Shown: positions 41,766 through 50,851 of the stretch, in pieces
Layout of the letters: each line of letters opens with the position of its first letter
How positions within the stretch are numbered: the stretch's first letter is position 1
Assembly: GCA_030247855.1 (NCBI GenBank)
Contig: JAPDRN010000056.1
Location: 124,001-188,000, forward strand
Direction of reading: 5' to 3'
Length of the DNA stretch: 64,000 bases
Source of the DNA: Knufia peltigerae
Taxonomy: Eukaryota; Ascomycota; Eurotiomycetes; Chaetothyriales; Trichomeriaceae
Position numbers and translations under genes: made by a program
Notes under the pieces: generated by a model
Seen by the model: only the letters and a program-made list of their open reading frames with translations
Told to the model about the DNA's origin: nothing
Databases searched by the model: none

Positions 41766-42500
41766 ATGCGAGTCGAACCCGCCGACATCGAAGCCCTGTT
41801 CGACGCCATTCCGGACGTGCTGTTCTTCATGAAGGACCGCCAGGGCCGCTACACCTACGTCAACCAGACCATGCTGCGACGGCTGGGCCTGCGTGCGCGC
41901 AAGGACGTGATCGGCCGCACCGCGGCCGAGATCTACCCCACCGGCCTGAGTGCGGACTATGTCGACCAGGACGCACGCGTGCTGTCCGGCGAGGTGATCG
42001 AGAACCTGATGGAACTGCACCTGTTCGCCAACCGCGAACCGGGCTGGTGCTTGACCTGCAAACGCCCGTTGGTGGTGGACGGGCAGGTCGAGGGCCTGAT
42101 CGGCATCTCCCGCGACCTCGGCCAGAAGGACAGCCTGGGCACCCAGTATGAGCAGCTTCGTCTGGCCTTGGCCCACCTCAATACGCACTACGCCGAGAAC
42201 GTGCGCATGCAGACCCTGCTGGACATCACCGGATTCTCGTTGTCCAAGCTGGAGCGCAGCTTCCGCAAGGTGTTCCAGATGACCCCGCAGCAGGTGCTGA
42301 CCCGGTTGCGGATCCAGATGGCCATGCACCTGCTGCATGGCAACGAGAGCATCGCCTGCATCGGCCAGGCCTGCGGTTTCAGCGACCAGAGCGCGTTCAC
42401 CCGCAAGTTCAAGGCTGAAACCGGTTTCTCACCACGCGCCTATCGCGCCCGTATTGGTGGGAATGTCAGCGGTAATCTCGGCGAGCCGGTACCGGCCTGA
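41766..42500 (+). CDS. PAS-domain AraC-family transcription regulator
   Basis: A 244-residue regulator with an N-terminal PAS domain (about 5-115; DVLFFMKDRQGRYTYVNQTM) and a C-terminal AraC double helix-turn-helix (about 135-235; LLDITGFSLSKLERSFRKVF and GFSDQSAFTRKFKAETGFSP). The PAS ligand is unknown. I chose the ATG at 41766. A TATGCT (41754-41759) only 7 bases before it hints at a leaderless transcript; in-frame ATG 41706 or GTG 41724 are alternatives. It is divergent from katE, so control of katE, of itself, or of the permease gene downstream are the natural hypotheses. Confidence 0.85.
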   Translation: MRVEPADIEALFDAIPDVLFFMKDRQGRYTYVNQTMLRRLGLRARKDVIGRTAAEIYPTGLSADYVDQDARVLSGEVIENLMELHLFANREPGWCLTCKRPLVVDGQVEGLIGISRDLGQKDSLGTQYEQLRLALAHLNTHYAENVRMQTLLDITGFSLSKLERSFRKVFQMTPQQVLTRLRIQMAMHLLHGNESIACIGQACGFSDQSAFTRKFKAETGFSPRAYRARIGGNVSGNLGEPVPA

Positions 42501-42581
42501 GTTCCCTGCTGCGCTGTGCCTATCCCCGCGGCGGCTGGACACGGTAAGGTGTCGCCCTTGTCGCCGCCGCCAGCCCTGCCG

Positions 42582-43952
42582 ATGCCCGCCACCCCCGATC
42601 AGACCGCTTCGCCCTCCCGCCTCGGCCATTCGCTCAAGCCACGCCAGCTGATCATGATGGGGCTGGGCAGCGCCATCGGCGCCGGCCTGTTCCTCGGCTC
42701 CGGCGTAGGCGTGCAGGCGGCCGGCCCGGCGGTGCTGGTGTCCTACCTGGTGGCCGGTGCGCTGGTGATCATCGTCATGAACGCGCTGGGCGAAATGGCC
42801 GCCGCCAAGCCGACCAGCGGTGCGTTCTCGGTGTATGCGGCCGATGCCATGGGCGCCACCGCGGGCGCCACCGTGGGTTGGCTGTGGTGGGTGCAGCTGG
42901 TCATCGTCATCGCCGCCGAGGCGGTGGGTGCGGCCGGGTTGCTGGCCACGGTCTGGCCGGTGGTGCCGGTACCGATGGCGGCACTGGCATTCATGCTGTT
43001 CTTCACCGCGATCAACCTGCTCGGGGTAAAGAACTTCGGTGAGTTCGAATTCTGGTTCGCCATCCTCAAGGTGGCGGCGATCCTGGCATTCATCGCTGTT
43101 GGCGTGGCGCTGCTGATGGGCTGGCTGCCGCAGGTGGCCTCGCCCGGCCTGAGCAACTTCACCGAGCACGGTGGCTTCGCACCGAAGGGGCTGGCCGGTA
43201 TCGGCGCGGCGCTGCTGGTGGTGGTGTTCGCCTTCGGCGGCACCGAGATCGTGGCCGTCGCTGCGGCGGAAACCGAGGACCCCGAGCGCAGCATCGCCCG
43301 TGCCATCCGCACCGTGGCCTGGCGCATCCTGGTGTTCTACATCGGTTCGCTGAGCGTGATCATCGCCGTGGTGCCGTGGACCAGCGAAGCGCTGAAATCG
43401 CCGTTCGCCGCGGTTCTCGATGTCGCCAATATTCCGGGTGCGGCCACGGCCATCACCCTGATCGCAGTGATTGCCCTGCTGTCGGCGCTCAATGCCAATC
43501 TCTACGGCGCCTCGCGCATGATGTATTCGCTGGCGCAACGCCGCGAAGCACCGGCCGTGCTGGGCTGGACCGACCCGCGCCAGGTGCCGGTGATCGCGGT
43601 GCTGGCCAGCGTCCTGTTCGGCTTCGCTGCCACCATCATGGAACTGCTGTTCCCGGACAAGGTGTTGCCGGTGCTGCTGAACATCGTCGGTTCCACCTGC
43701 CTGCTGGTGTGGACGTTGTCGCTGGTTTCGCAGCTGGTGCTGCGCCGTCGCGCCGACCGCCTGGGCACGCGCCTGCCGTTCCGCATGGCCGGCTTCCCGT
43801 GGCTGACCGTCTGCGCGCTGGCGATCCTGGCGCTGATCTTCGGCCTGCTGCTGAGTGAAGCGCATACGCGCCTGCAGTTCCTGTCGATGGTGGCGCTGAC
43901 GGCGACCATCGCGGCCAGCAGCGCCATTGCACGGCGCATGCGCGAGGCGTGA
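42582..43952 (+). CDS. Amino-acid permease, APC superfamily (GABA/proline-type)
   Basis: A 456-residue inner-membrane transporter with about 12 membrane segments. The N-terminal consensus helix is MMGLGSAIGAGLFLGSGVGV, followed by the AGP-type LGEMAAAKPTSGAFSVYA, the helix-6 region FAFGGTEIVAVAAAETEDPE, and SALNANLYGASRMMYSLAQR. This places it in the amino-acid transporter family of proton symporters; the exact amino acid cannot be read. I chose the ATG at 42582; the open frame begins earlier at 42516. It follows the AraC-type gene on the same strand after 81 bases. Confidence 0.88.
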   Translation: MPATPDQTASPSRLGHSLKPRQLIMMGLGSAIGAGLFLGSGVGVQAAGPAVLVSYLVAGALVIIVMNALGEMAAAKPTSGAFSVYAADAMGATAGATVGWLWWVQLVIVIAAEAVGAAGLLATVWPVVPVPMAALAFMLFFTAINLLGVKNFGEFEFWFAILKVAAILAFIAVGVALLMGWLPQVASPGLSNFTEHGGFAPKGLAGIGAALLVVVFAFGGTEIVAVAAAETEDPERSIARAIRTVAWRILVFYIGSLSVIIAVVPWTSEALKSPFAAVLDVANIPGAATAITLIAVIALLSALNANLYGASRMMYSLAQRREAPAVLGWTDPRQVPVIAVLASVLFGFAATIMELLFPDKVLPVLLNIVGSTCLLVWTLSLVSQLVLRRRADRLGTRLPFRMAGFPWLTVCALAILALIFGLLLSEAHTRLQFLSMVALTATIAASSAIARRMREA

Positions 43953-43956
43953 TGGG

Positions 43957-43981
43957 GCCGCCGGGCATGGCCCGGCGCTAC
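43957..43981 (-). repeat. SMAG-type palindrome after the permease gene
   Basis: On the minus strand this reads GTAG followed by the CGCCGGGCCATGCCCGGCGG palindrome, the same core as the unit at 3988-4011. It starts 4 bases after the permease stop. Confidence 0.8.
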
Positions 43982-44057
43982 CGATACGCCGCGCCCACAT
44001 TCCGCGTGCCATCCTGATCGGGTGGGCCATCACCGGCCCGACGAACGGGAGCACCGC

Positions 44058-44468
44058 ATGCTGCGCAGCCGTCCCTTCCTGATGTTCACCGGCCAGGCCG
44101 AAGCCGCGCTGGCCCTGTACGCCGAAGCCTTCGCTGAATTCCGCCTGCTGGCCCTGCAGCGCCATCCGGACGGGGCGGGCGCGGGCGTGCCCGGACAGGT
44201 CCGCCAGGCCATTTTCCTGCTCGGCGGCACCCACTACCTGTGCTTCGACAGCCTGGATGTGCATGACTTCACGTTCACGCCCTCAATGTCGCTGTTCGTG
44301 GAATGTGCGGGCGCCGAATCGTTCGAGCGTGCCGCGCGCGTGCTGGGCGACGGCGGGCATTGGCTGATGCCGGTGGGCGACTACGAGTTCAGCAGCCGCT
44401 ATGGCTGGGTGCAGGACCGCTTCGGCGTGTCGTGGCAGTTGAGCCTGGGGCAGATGCCCGACCCATGA
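44058..44468 (+). CDS. VOC-superfamily (PhnB/3-demethylubiquinone-type) protein
   Basis: A 136-residue protein of the vicinal-oxygen-chelate fold in the PhnB-like group: RPFLMFTGQAEAALALYAEAF at the start, FTFTPSMSLFVECA in the middle, and YGWVQDRFGVSWQLSLG at the end. These proteins are common and often have no known reaction. GGGAG lies 7 nt before the ATG at 44058. It is convergent with gcvP; a palindrome and a terminator separate them. Confidence 0.8.
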   Translation: MLRSRPFLMFTGQAEAALALYAEAFAEFRLLALQRHPDGAGAGVPGQVRQAIFLLGGTHYLCFDSLDVHDFTFTPSMSLFVECAGAESFERAARVLGDGGHWLMPVGDYEFSSRYGWVQDRFGVSWQLSLGQMPDP

Positions 44469-44477
44469 TGGCAAATC

Positions 44478-44496
44478 ATCCACGCATGGCGTGGAT
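44478..44496. repeat. ATCCACGC/GCGTGGAT palindrome
   Basis: A perfect ATCCACGC-ATG-GCGTGGAT stem-loop, the same core as 7500-7522 and 52936-52958 but in the opposite orientation and without a clear GTAG head. Confidence 0.75.
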
Positions 44497-44510
44497 CCAC
44501 TGCAAAGGAA

Positions 44511-44537
44511 AACGGCCCGCTTGCGCGGGCCGTTCTC
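44511..44537 (-). terminator. Bidirectional terminator between the VOC gene and gcvP
   Basis: AACGGCCCGC-TTGC-GCGGGCCGTT, with A-rich sequence (AAAGGAA) on its left side. On the minus strand this becomes a T-rich tail after the gcvP stop, so it fits a terminator for gcvP. Confidence 0.75.
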
Positions 44538-44557
44538 AATTCCGCTACCGCGAAGGC

Positions 44558-45290
44558 TTACGCCTCTACTTCATCGTCCTTGTAGGCATCGACCGGGATG
44601 CAGGCACACATCACGTTCTTGTCGCCGTACACGTTGTCGACGCGTGCCACCGGCGGCCAGTACTTCTGCAGCTTCAGGCTCGGCAGCGGGAACGCGGCCA
44701 GCTCGCGCGGGTAGGCGTGGGTCCATTCGCTGGCGGTCACTGCGGTCGCCGTGTGCGGCGCGTTCTTCAGCGGGTTGTCCTCGCGGTCCAGGCGGCCGTC
44801 TTCGATCGCGGTGATCTCTTCGCGGATCTGGATCATCGCGTCGATGAAGCGGTCCAGCTCGTGCAGCGATTCGCTCTCGGTCGGCTCGACCATCAGCGTG
44901 CCGGCCACCGGGAAGCTCAGGGTCGGGGCATGGAAGCCGAAGTCGATCAGGCGCTTGGCCACGTCTTCAGCACCGATGCCGCTGGTCTTCTCCAGCGGAC
45001 GCACGTCCAGGATGCACTCATGCGCGACCAGGCCGTTGCGACCGGTGTACAGGGTCTTGAAGTGCGGGGCCAGGCGCTTGGCGATGTAGTTGGCGTTGAG
45101 CTGGGCGACCTGGGTGGCCTTGCGCAGGCCTTCGGTGCCCATCATCGCGATGTACATCCAGCTGATCGGCAGGATCGAGGCGCTGCCGAAGCTGGCGGCG
45201 CTGACCATGCCTACCGGACCGTTGTCACCCAGCTTGCCCGGCAGGAACGGGGCAAGGTGCGACTTGACCGCACACGGGCCAACGCCCGGG

Positions 45291-45331
<41 letters not shown>

Positions 45332-47425
45332 CAGGTGCGAAACGTCCGAACCCCACTTGCCCGGCTTGGCCACGCCGACCAGGGCGTTCATGTTGGCACC
45401 GTCGGTGTACACCTGGCCGCCGTGCTTGTGGATGATCTCGCAGATCTCCACCACCTCTTCCTCGAACACGCCGTGCGTGGACGGGTAGGTCATCATGATT
45501 GCGGCCAGGCGGTCGCTGTACTTCTCGGCGTTGAGGCGGATGTCCTCGACGTCGACGTTGCCGTTGGCATCGGTCTTGGTGACCACGACCTTCATACCGC
45601 ACATCTGTGCCGAGGCCGGGTTGGTGCCGTGCGCCGAATCCGGGATCAGGCAGATATCTCGGTGATCTTCGCCACGCGAGCGGTGGTAGGCGCGGATCGC
45701 CAGCAGGCCGGCGTACTCGCCCTGCGCACCGGAGTTCGGCTGCAGGCTGACGGCGTCGTAGCCGGTGCACTCGACCAGCATCGCTTCCAGCGAATCGATC
45801 AGTTCCTTGTAGCCCAGCGCCTGCTCGGCCGGCACCAGCGGGTGGATCTGCGAGAACTCCGGCCAGGTCACCGGAATCATTTCGGCGGTGGCGTTGAGCT
45901 TCATGGTGCACGAGCCCAGCGGGATCATCGTGCGGTCCATCGCCAGGTCCTTGTCGGCCAGCGAACGCAGGTAGCGCAGCAGTTCGTGCTCGCTGTGGTG
46001 GGTGTTGAACACCGGGTGGGTCAGGAACGCGGACTGGCGCAGCAGGCCGGCCGGCAGTGCGTCGGCGGTGCTGGCATCCAGCGCGTCCACGTCAACGTTG
46101 GCACCGAACAGCGCGCCCACGGCGACGATGTCGGCGCGGGTGGTGGTCTCGTCCAGGCTGATGCCCACCGAGCTGCTGTCGATCGCACGCAGGTTGTAGC
46201 CGGCAGCACGGGCCTTGGCATGGATCGCGTCGGCGTCGATACCGGTGACGTGCAGGGTGTCGAAGAAGTCGGCACCGACCTGCACACCGGCGGTGCGCAG
46301 CGCGCTGGCCAGGATCGCGGCCAGGCGGTGGGTGCGGCGGGCGATGCGGGTCAGGCCTTCCGGACCGTGGTAGACGGCGTACATCGAGGCCATCACCGCC
46401 AGCAACACCTGTGCGGTGCAGATGTTGGAGGTGGCCTTCTCGCGGCGGATGTGCTGTTCGCGGGTCTGCAGGGTCAGGCGGTAGGCCGGGTTGCCCTGTG
46501 CGTCGATCGAGACGCCGATCAGGCGGCCCGGCATCGAACGCTTGTAGGCGTCACGGCAGGCCATGAACGCAGCATGCGGGCCACCGAAGCCGAACGGCAC
46601 GCCGAAACGCTGACTGTTGCCGACCACGATGTCCGCACCCCATTCGCCCGGGGCGGTCAGCAGGGTCAGTGCCAGCAGGTCGGTGGCCACGGCCACCAGG
46701 CCGCCGCGTGCGTGCACGGCATCGACCAGCGCCTTGTAGTCGCCGACCTGGCCGAAGGTGTCCGGGTACTGCAGCAGCAGGCCGAAGGCTTCCGCTTCCA
46801 GCGCTTCGGCCGGGGTGCCCACGCGCAGCACGATGCCCATGGGCTCGGCGCGGGTGCGCAGCAGTTCCAGCGTCTGCGGGTGCACGGCGTCGTGCACGAA
46901 GAAGGTGTCCGACTTCGACTTGGCCGAACGCTTGGCCAGGGTCATCGCTTCAGCGGCGGCAGTGGCTTCGTCCAGCAGCGAGGCGTTGGCGATTTCCATG
47001 CCGGTCAGGTCGGCGCACAGGGTCTGGAAGTTGATCAGCGCTTCCATGCGGCCCTGCGAGATCTCCGCCTGGTACGGCGTGTAGGCGGTGTACCAGGCCG
47101 GGTTTTCCAGGATGTTGCGCAGGATCACGTTCGGCGTGTGGGTACCGTAGTAGCCCTGGCCGATGAAGCTGCGCAGCACGGTGTTCTTGTCGGCGATCGC
47201 GCGGATCTTCGCCAGCGCCTGCACTTCGGTGATCGACTCCGGCAGCGCCAGCGGTGCCGGCGACTTGATCTTGGCCGGCACGATGGCATCGGTCATTGCA
47301 TCCAGCGACGCGTGGCCGATGACGCCGAGCATCTGCGCGATCTCGGCATCGTTGGGGCCGATGTGGCGCTCGACGAACGCGGAATGGTGCTCGAGCTCAC
47401 GCAGGGAAGGGGTGTTCTGGGACAT
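44558..47425 (-). CDS. gcvP: Glycine dehydrogenase (decarboxylating), P protein
   Basis: PLP enzyme of the glycine cleavage system: decarboxylates glycine and passes the aminomethyl group to the lipoyl arm of the H protein. The 955-residue single-chain form has SFIGQGYYGTHTPNVILRNI near the N-terminus and PLP lysine Lys702 in NLHKTFCIPHGGGGPGVGP. HGTNPASAQMCGM and YTDGANMNALVG lie before it. I chose the ATG at 47425, since earlier in-frame codons run through the glycine riboswitch. gcvT and gcvH are not in the window. The riboswitch predicts induction by glycine. Confidence 0.98.
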
Positions 47426-47492
47426 GGCGAAGGATCCGTCAGGAAAGGGCACACGCACGGGCACAAGCCGCCGGTCGGCGGTCTGCGGGCGC

Positions 47493-47660
47493 CCCTCTGT
47501 CCTTTTGCCTGAGAGTTTAAAAGCGCGGAAAACCGCGGCTTCGTGCCCCTTCGGCGCCGGATCGAACCGGTCTCTCCAGAGTTCTGTTACGGGTGGTATC
47601 GGGCCTGAGCGATTACGGGCGTTGCGCCTTCGGCAGCGGTGACCTGCTTCTCCCACCGTG
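47493..47660 (-). ncRNA. Tandem glycine riboswitch of gcvP
   Basis: In the gcvP leader, two glycine aptamers stand in series. Aptamer 1 (about 47590-47658) has GGGAGAAGC, GCCGAAGGCGCAA and GCTCAGGC. Aptamer 2 (about 47495-47582) has CTCTGGAGAGACC, GCCGAAGGGGC and CTCTCAGGCAAAAGGACAGAG in pieces; the last two blocks are the most conserved glycine-riboswitch signatures. Paired aptamers joined by a short linker are the classical arrangement. The remaining 67 bases up to the ATG are the likely expression platform. Confidence 0.95.
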
Positions 47661-47670
47661 TTGCCCGCCG

Positions 47671-47676
47671 ATTATA
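47671..47676 (-). promoter_or_regulatory. -10 box of the gcvP riboswitch transcript
   Basis: A consensus TATAAT on the minus strand, which places the transcription start about 5 bases before aptamer 1. The -35 hexamer 17 bases upstream (ACCGTC) is weak. Confidence 0.7.
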
Positions 47677-47888
47677 GCCTCTTGCCGACGCCCGACGGTG
47701 GTCCGGATCGGCCTCACGGGCCTGAATGGCCGATGGCCCGGGCGTGCGTTCTGTGCACCCGTGCATGGCATCGCACGCATTCCCCACCTATCATGGACGA
47801 ATTCTCGTATTCATCTGGCGCTGTCCCTGCTGCAGGGGATCGGCGCCCGCCGTGCGTGTCATGCATGGCCCTGCCGGACGCTTGCCCG

Positions 47889-49115
47889 ATGACCGCCGCT
47901 GTTGCTCCTTCCACCCGCCGCATGGCCCTCTTGCTCGCTGGCCTGGCCATGTTCGGTCCGTTCTCGATCGACACCATCTTTCCTGCGTTTCCGCAGCTGG
48001 CCCAGCGCCTGGCGGTGGACGAAGTGGCGGTGCAGCAGACCATCAGCGTCTACCTGCTGTTCTACGGCCTGATGAGCCTGGCCCACGGCCCGCTGTCCGA
48101 TGCGTGGGGGCGCAAGCAGGTGATCCTCGGCGGCCTGGTGATTTTCGTCGGCGCCTCGGTGGGCTGTGCGCTGTCCACCGACCTGACCACGCTGCTGATG
48201 TTCCGTGCACTGCAGGGGCTGTCCGCCGGCGTGGGCATGATTGTCGGCCGCGCGGTGATCCGCGATCTGTACCACGGCCACGACGCGCAGCGGCTGATGA
48301 GTCAGGTGTCGATGCTGTTCGGCATCGCCCCGGCCATTGCGCCGATCATCGGCGGCTGGATCCTGCTCAGCGGTGCCGGCTGGCCGCTGATCTTCTGGTT
48401 CCTGGTGGTGTTCGCGCTGGTGCTGCTGGCGGCCACCGCGCGCTTCCTGCCGGAAACCCATCCGGTGGAGGCCCGCATCGCCCTGTCGCCACGCACGTTG
48501 ATGCGCGATTACGTGCGCATCGGCTTCAACCCGCGTTTCCTGCGCCTGGCACTGGCTGGCAGCATCGGGTTTGGCGGCATCTTCCTGTACATCTCCTCGG
48601 CGCCGGCCATCGTGATGCAGCACCTGCATCTGGGTGAAGGCGGCTTTGCATGGCTGTTCATTCCCACCATCGGCGGCATGACCACCGGTTCGTTCCTGTC
48701 CGGGCGCATGGCCGGGCACAGCACACCGGCCCGGCAGGTCTCCCTCGGCTTCACCCTGTGTGCGGTCTCAGCCGCGTTGAACATAGGCTACGTCAGTCTG
48801 GCGCCGCAGTTCGCGCTGCCGTGGGCGGTGATGCCGATCTTCCTGGGCGGCATGGGCATGGCGCTGATCTTCCCGATCCTGGCGCTGGCGGTGCTGGACA
48901 TGTATCCGTTGCAGCGCGGTCTGGCGTCGTCGCTGCAGGCCTTCGTGCAGCTGATGATCAGCACCGTGGTGGCCGGCGTGGTATCGCCACTGCTGCACGA
49001 CAGCCCGCTGCATCTGGCACTGGGACAGGCGGCCTTCTTCGCGGCCGGCTTCGTGTTCTGGTACTGGGAGCACCAGCGCGAGCGCGCATCAGAGGCAGCC
49101 GGCACGGCGCATTGA
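47889..49115 (+). CDS. Bcr/CflA-family multidrug MFS exporter
   Basis: A 408-residue inner-membrane transporter with about 12 hydrophobic segments. It has the Bcr/CflA N-terminal SIDTIFPAFPQLAQRL, motif A GPLSDAWGRKQVILGG and helix 4/5 LQGLSAGVGMIVGRAVIRDL. These exporters pump drugs such as bicyclomycin or sulfonamides in E. coli; the substrate here is not known. I chose the ATG at 47889; in-frame ATGs at 47865 and earlier exist. It is divergent from gcvP, with its leader running beside the riboswitch promoter. Confidence 0.88.
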   Translation: MTAAVAPSTRRMALLLAGLAMFGPFSIDTIFPAFPQLAQRLAVDEVAVQQTISVYLLFYGLMSLAHGPLSDAWGRKQVILGGLVIFVGASVGCALSTDLTTLLMFRALQGLSAGVGMIVGRAVIRDLYHGHDAQRLMSQVSMLFGIAPAIAPIIGGWILLSGAGWPLIFWFLVVFALVLLAATARFLPETHPVEARIALSPRTLMRDYVRIGFNPRFLRLALAGSIGFGGIFLYISSAPAIVMQHLHLGEGGFAWLFIPTIGGMTTGSFLSGRMAGHSTPARQVSLGFTLCAVSAALNIGYVSLAPQFALPWAVMPIFLGGMGMALIFPILALAVLDMYPLQRGLASSLQAFVQLMISTVVAGVVSPLLHDSPLHLALGQAAFFAAGFVFWYWEHQRERASEAAGTAH

Positions 49116-49256
49116 GCGTCGCGCAGGGGTAGGGTGCGCCATCACGCGCGGGCCCGTTGCGGCGCCGGGAGCAAGGATTAGGCTGGGGTTTCCAGCGAGC
49201 CGGTTCGTGGATGCACGACAGCCAGCCATCCCGATGTCGTCGTATGAGGTACCCGC

Positions 49257-50153
49257 ATGGCTGCGCAGCAGACCTACCGCCTGTTCGAGGTGGCGCTGAA
49301 GGAGCGCCGCGTTCTTTCTCCTTCCCTGGACCGCATGGTGTTCACCGGCGCCGACGTAGCGCGCATGAAGACCGAAGGCCCGGACCAACGCATCAAGGTG
49401 TTCTTCCCCTTGCCCGGCCAGGACGCGCCAGACGTACCCAGCGGCGAAGACTGGTATGCCCGTTACCGGGCACTGCCCGATGACGCGCGGCCGCCGATGC
49501 GCACCTTTACCCTCCGCCAGCTGCGCGCCCAGGAGTGCGAGGTCGACGTCGACTTCGTGCTGCATGGGCAGACCGGGCCGGCCTCGCGCTGGGCCATGCA
49601 CGCACGGCCGGGCGACCGCGTGGTGCTGCTGGCCCCCGATGCCGACTGTGCGGACAGCAGCGATGGCTGGGAGTGGAAGCCGCCAGCTGGGGTTGGCCAG
49701 GTGTTGCTGGTGGCCGATGAGACCGCATTGCCGGCGGTGGCCGGCATCCTCGAGGAACTGGCCGGGCTGGCCGATCCGCCGCGCACGCTGGCCCTGCTGG
49801 AGATCGCCCAGGCGGGTGATGCGGTGCGATTGAAGGCACCGGCCACGGCCGAACTGGTGTGGTTGCCGCGCGGGCAGGAGGCCCATGGGCAGCGGTTGCT
49901 GCAGGCTGTGCAGGCGCGGCTGGCGGCGGCCTCGGCCGTGGCCGAAGGCGCAGAACTGGACGACATCGACGTCGACGCGCAGATCCTGTGGGAGCAGGCT
50001 GACGCCAGCGCGGACGGCGCGATGTATGCCTGGGTAGCGGGCGAGGCCGGCGCGGTAATGGCGATCCGCCGGCATCTGGTGAAGGACTGCGGCCTGGATC
50101 GCCGCGCGATCACCTTCATGGGCTACTGGCGGCAGGGGCGGGTGCTGGACTGA
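49257..50153 (+). CDS. Siderophore-interacting protein (FAD-dependent ferric-siderophore reductase)
   Basis: A 298-residue cytosolic flavoprotein of the SIP/ViuB family, which reduces ferric siderophore to release iron. It has an FAD-binding domain with MRTFTLRQL (the RxYT-type block, here RTFT), DFVLHGQTGPASRWAMHARPG, and an NAD(P)H-binding-like domain with LLVADETALPAVAGILEEL and the C-terminal MGYWRQGR. No siderophore transport genes lie nearby. The ATG at 49257 has no strong Shine-Dalgarno. Confidence 0.9.
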   Translation: MAAQQTYRLFEVALKERRVLSPSLDRMVFTGADVARMKTEGPDQRIKVFFPLPGQDAPDVPSGEDWYARYRALPDDARPPMRTFTLRQLRAQECEVDVDFVLHGQTGPASRWAMHARPGDRVVLLAPDADCADSSDGWEWKPPAGVGQVLLVADETALPAVAGILEELAGLADPPRTLALLEIAQAGDAVRLKAPATAELVWLPRGQEAHGQRLLQAVQARLAAASAVAEGAELDDIDVDAQILWEQADASADGAMYAWVAGEAGAVMAIRRHLVKDCGLDRRAITFMGYWRQGRVLD

Positions 50154-50230
50154 GCCGATGCCGTAGCGGTGTGAACCGGCATGCGGGGGACGTGGGTTAT
50201 CCTTGCGCCCCCGCAATGCAAGCCCCACTG

Positions 50231-50629
50231 ATGTCGACCTCTTCCAAATCCCGCCGCGACCAGCGCCGTCGCCAGGAACAGCAGGCTGCCAACAAGGCCG
50301 CCGCCGCCGCCACCGCCTCGCCCGTCGAGCCGCACGCCGAACTGCGCGACACGCAGCGCACGCTGCTGGCCGGCGTCGTCCGTCGCGATGGCGAATGGGT
50401 GCTGGGCATGGATGGCCGCATCGCCGGCCAGAGTGAAAGCGCGGCACAGGTGCTGGCGCTGATCATGCAGGCCGGTGAACTGCACGAACGGCAGGGCACG
50501 CCGGTGCGCTTGATCTATTCGGATGCGCTGCGCGATGCGGCGCAGGCCGAAGCCAACGAGAAGGGTCAGACCTTCGAGGAATTCAAGGCCGCGCTGGCCG
50601 CGCAGTTGGCGGCGAAGAAGAGCAACTGA
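50231..50629 (+). CDS. Hypothetical protein
   Basis: A 132-residue soluble protein that I do not recognise. The N-terminus is basic and low-complexity (KSRRDQRRRQEQQAANKAAA). A compact domain follows from about 50 to 125 (LAGVVRRDGEWVLGMDGRIA, GTPVRLIYSDALRDAAQAEA), ending AAKKSN. No signal peptide or membrane segment. I chose the ATG at 50231 over an in-frame ATG further upstream that has no support. It follows the SIP gene on the same strand after 77 bases. Confidence 0.65.
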   Translation: MSTSSKSRRDQRRRQEQQAANKAAAAATASPVEPHAELRDTQRTLLAGVVRRDGEWVLGMDGRIAGQSESAAQVLALIMQAGELHERQGTPVRLIYSDALRDAAQAEANEKGQTFEEFKAALAAQLAAKKSN

Positions 50630-50640
50630 TCGTCATCGCG

Positions 50641-50810
50641 GTAGCGCCGGCCGCTGGCCGGCATCCTGGCGATCATCTATCGCGCGANNNNNNNNNNNNN
50701 NNNNNNNNNNNNNNNNNNNNNNNNNNNNNNNNNNNNNNNNNNNNNNNNNNNNNNNNNNNNNNNNNNNNNNNNNNNNNNNNNNNNNATTGCCGGCCAGCGG
50801 CCGGCACTAC
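50641..50810. repeat. Inverted SMAG units flanking an assembly gap
   Basis: 50641-50663 is a GTAG unit with a GCCGGCCGCTGGCCGGC core. 50788-50810 is the same unit inverted (ends CACTAC). Between them 50688-50785 is 98 N. Real sequence is missing here; with the palindromes it makes the 222-bp space between the hypothetical gene and the M2 peptidase gene. Confidence 0.9.
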
Positions 50811-50851
50811 CGAATCGAAAGGGGCGGATCCTCGCGGACCCGCCCCTTCGT

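Noticed and set aside
39474..42500. A 1008-residue open frame on the plus strand
   Set aside because: Only the last 244 residues (from 41766) look like a protein. The rest is antisense to katE and arises from high GC codon bias.
44303..47512. A 1069-residue open frame on the plus strand
   Set aside because: It is a shadow of gcvP and runs through a terminator; its composition is that of antisense GC-rich coding DNA.
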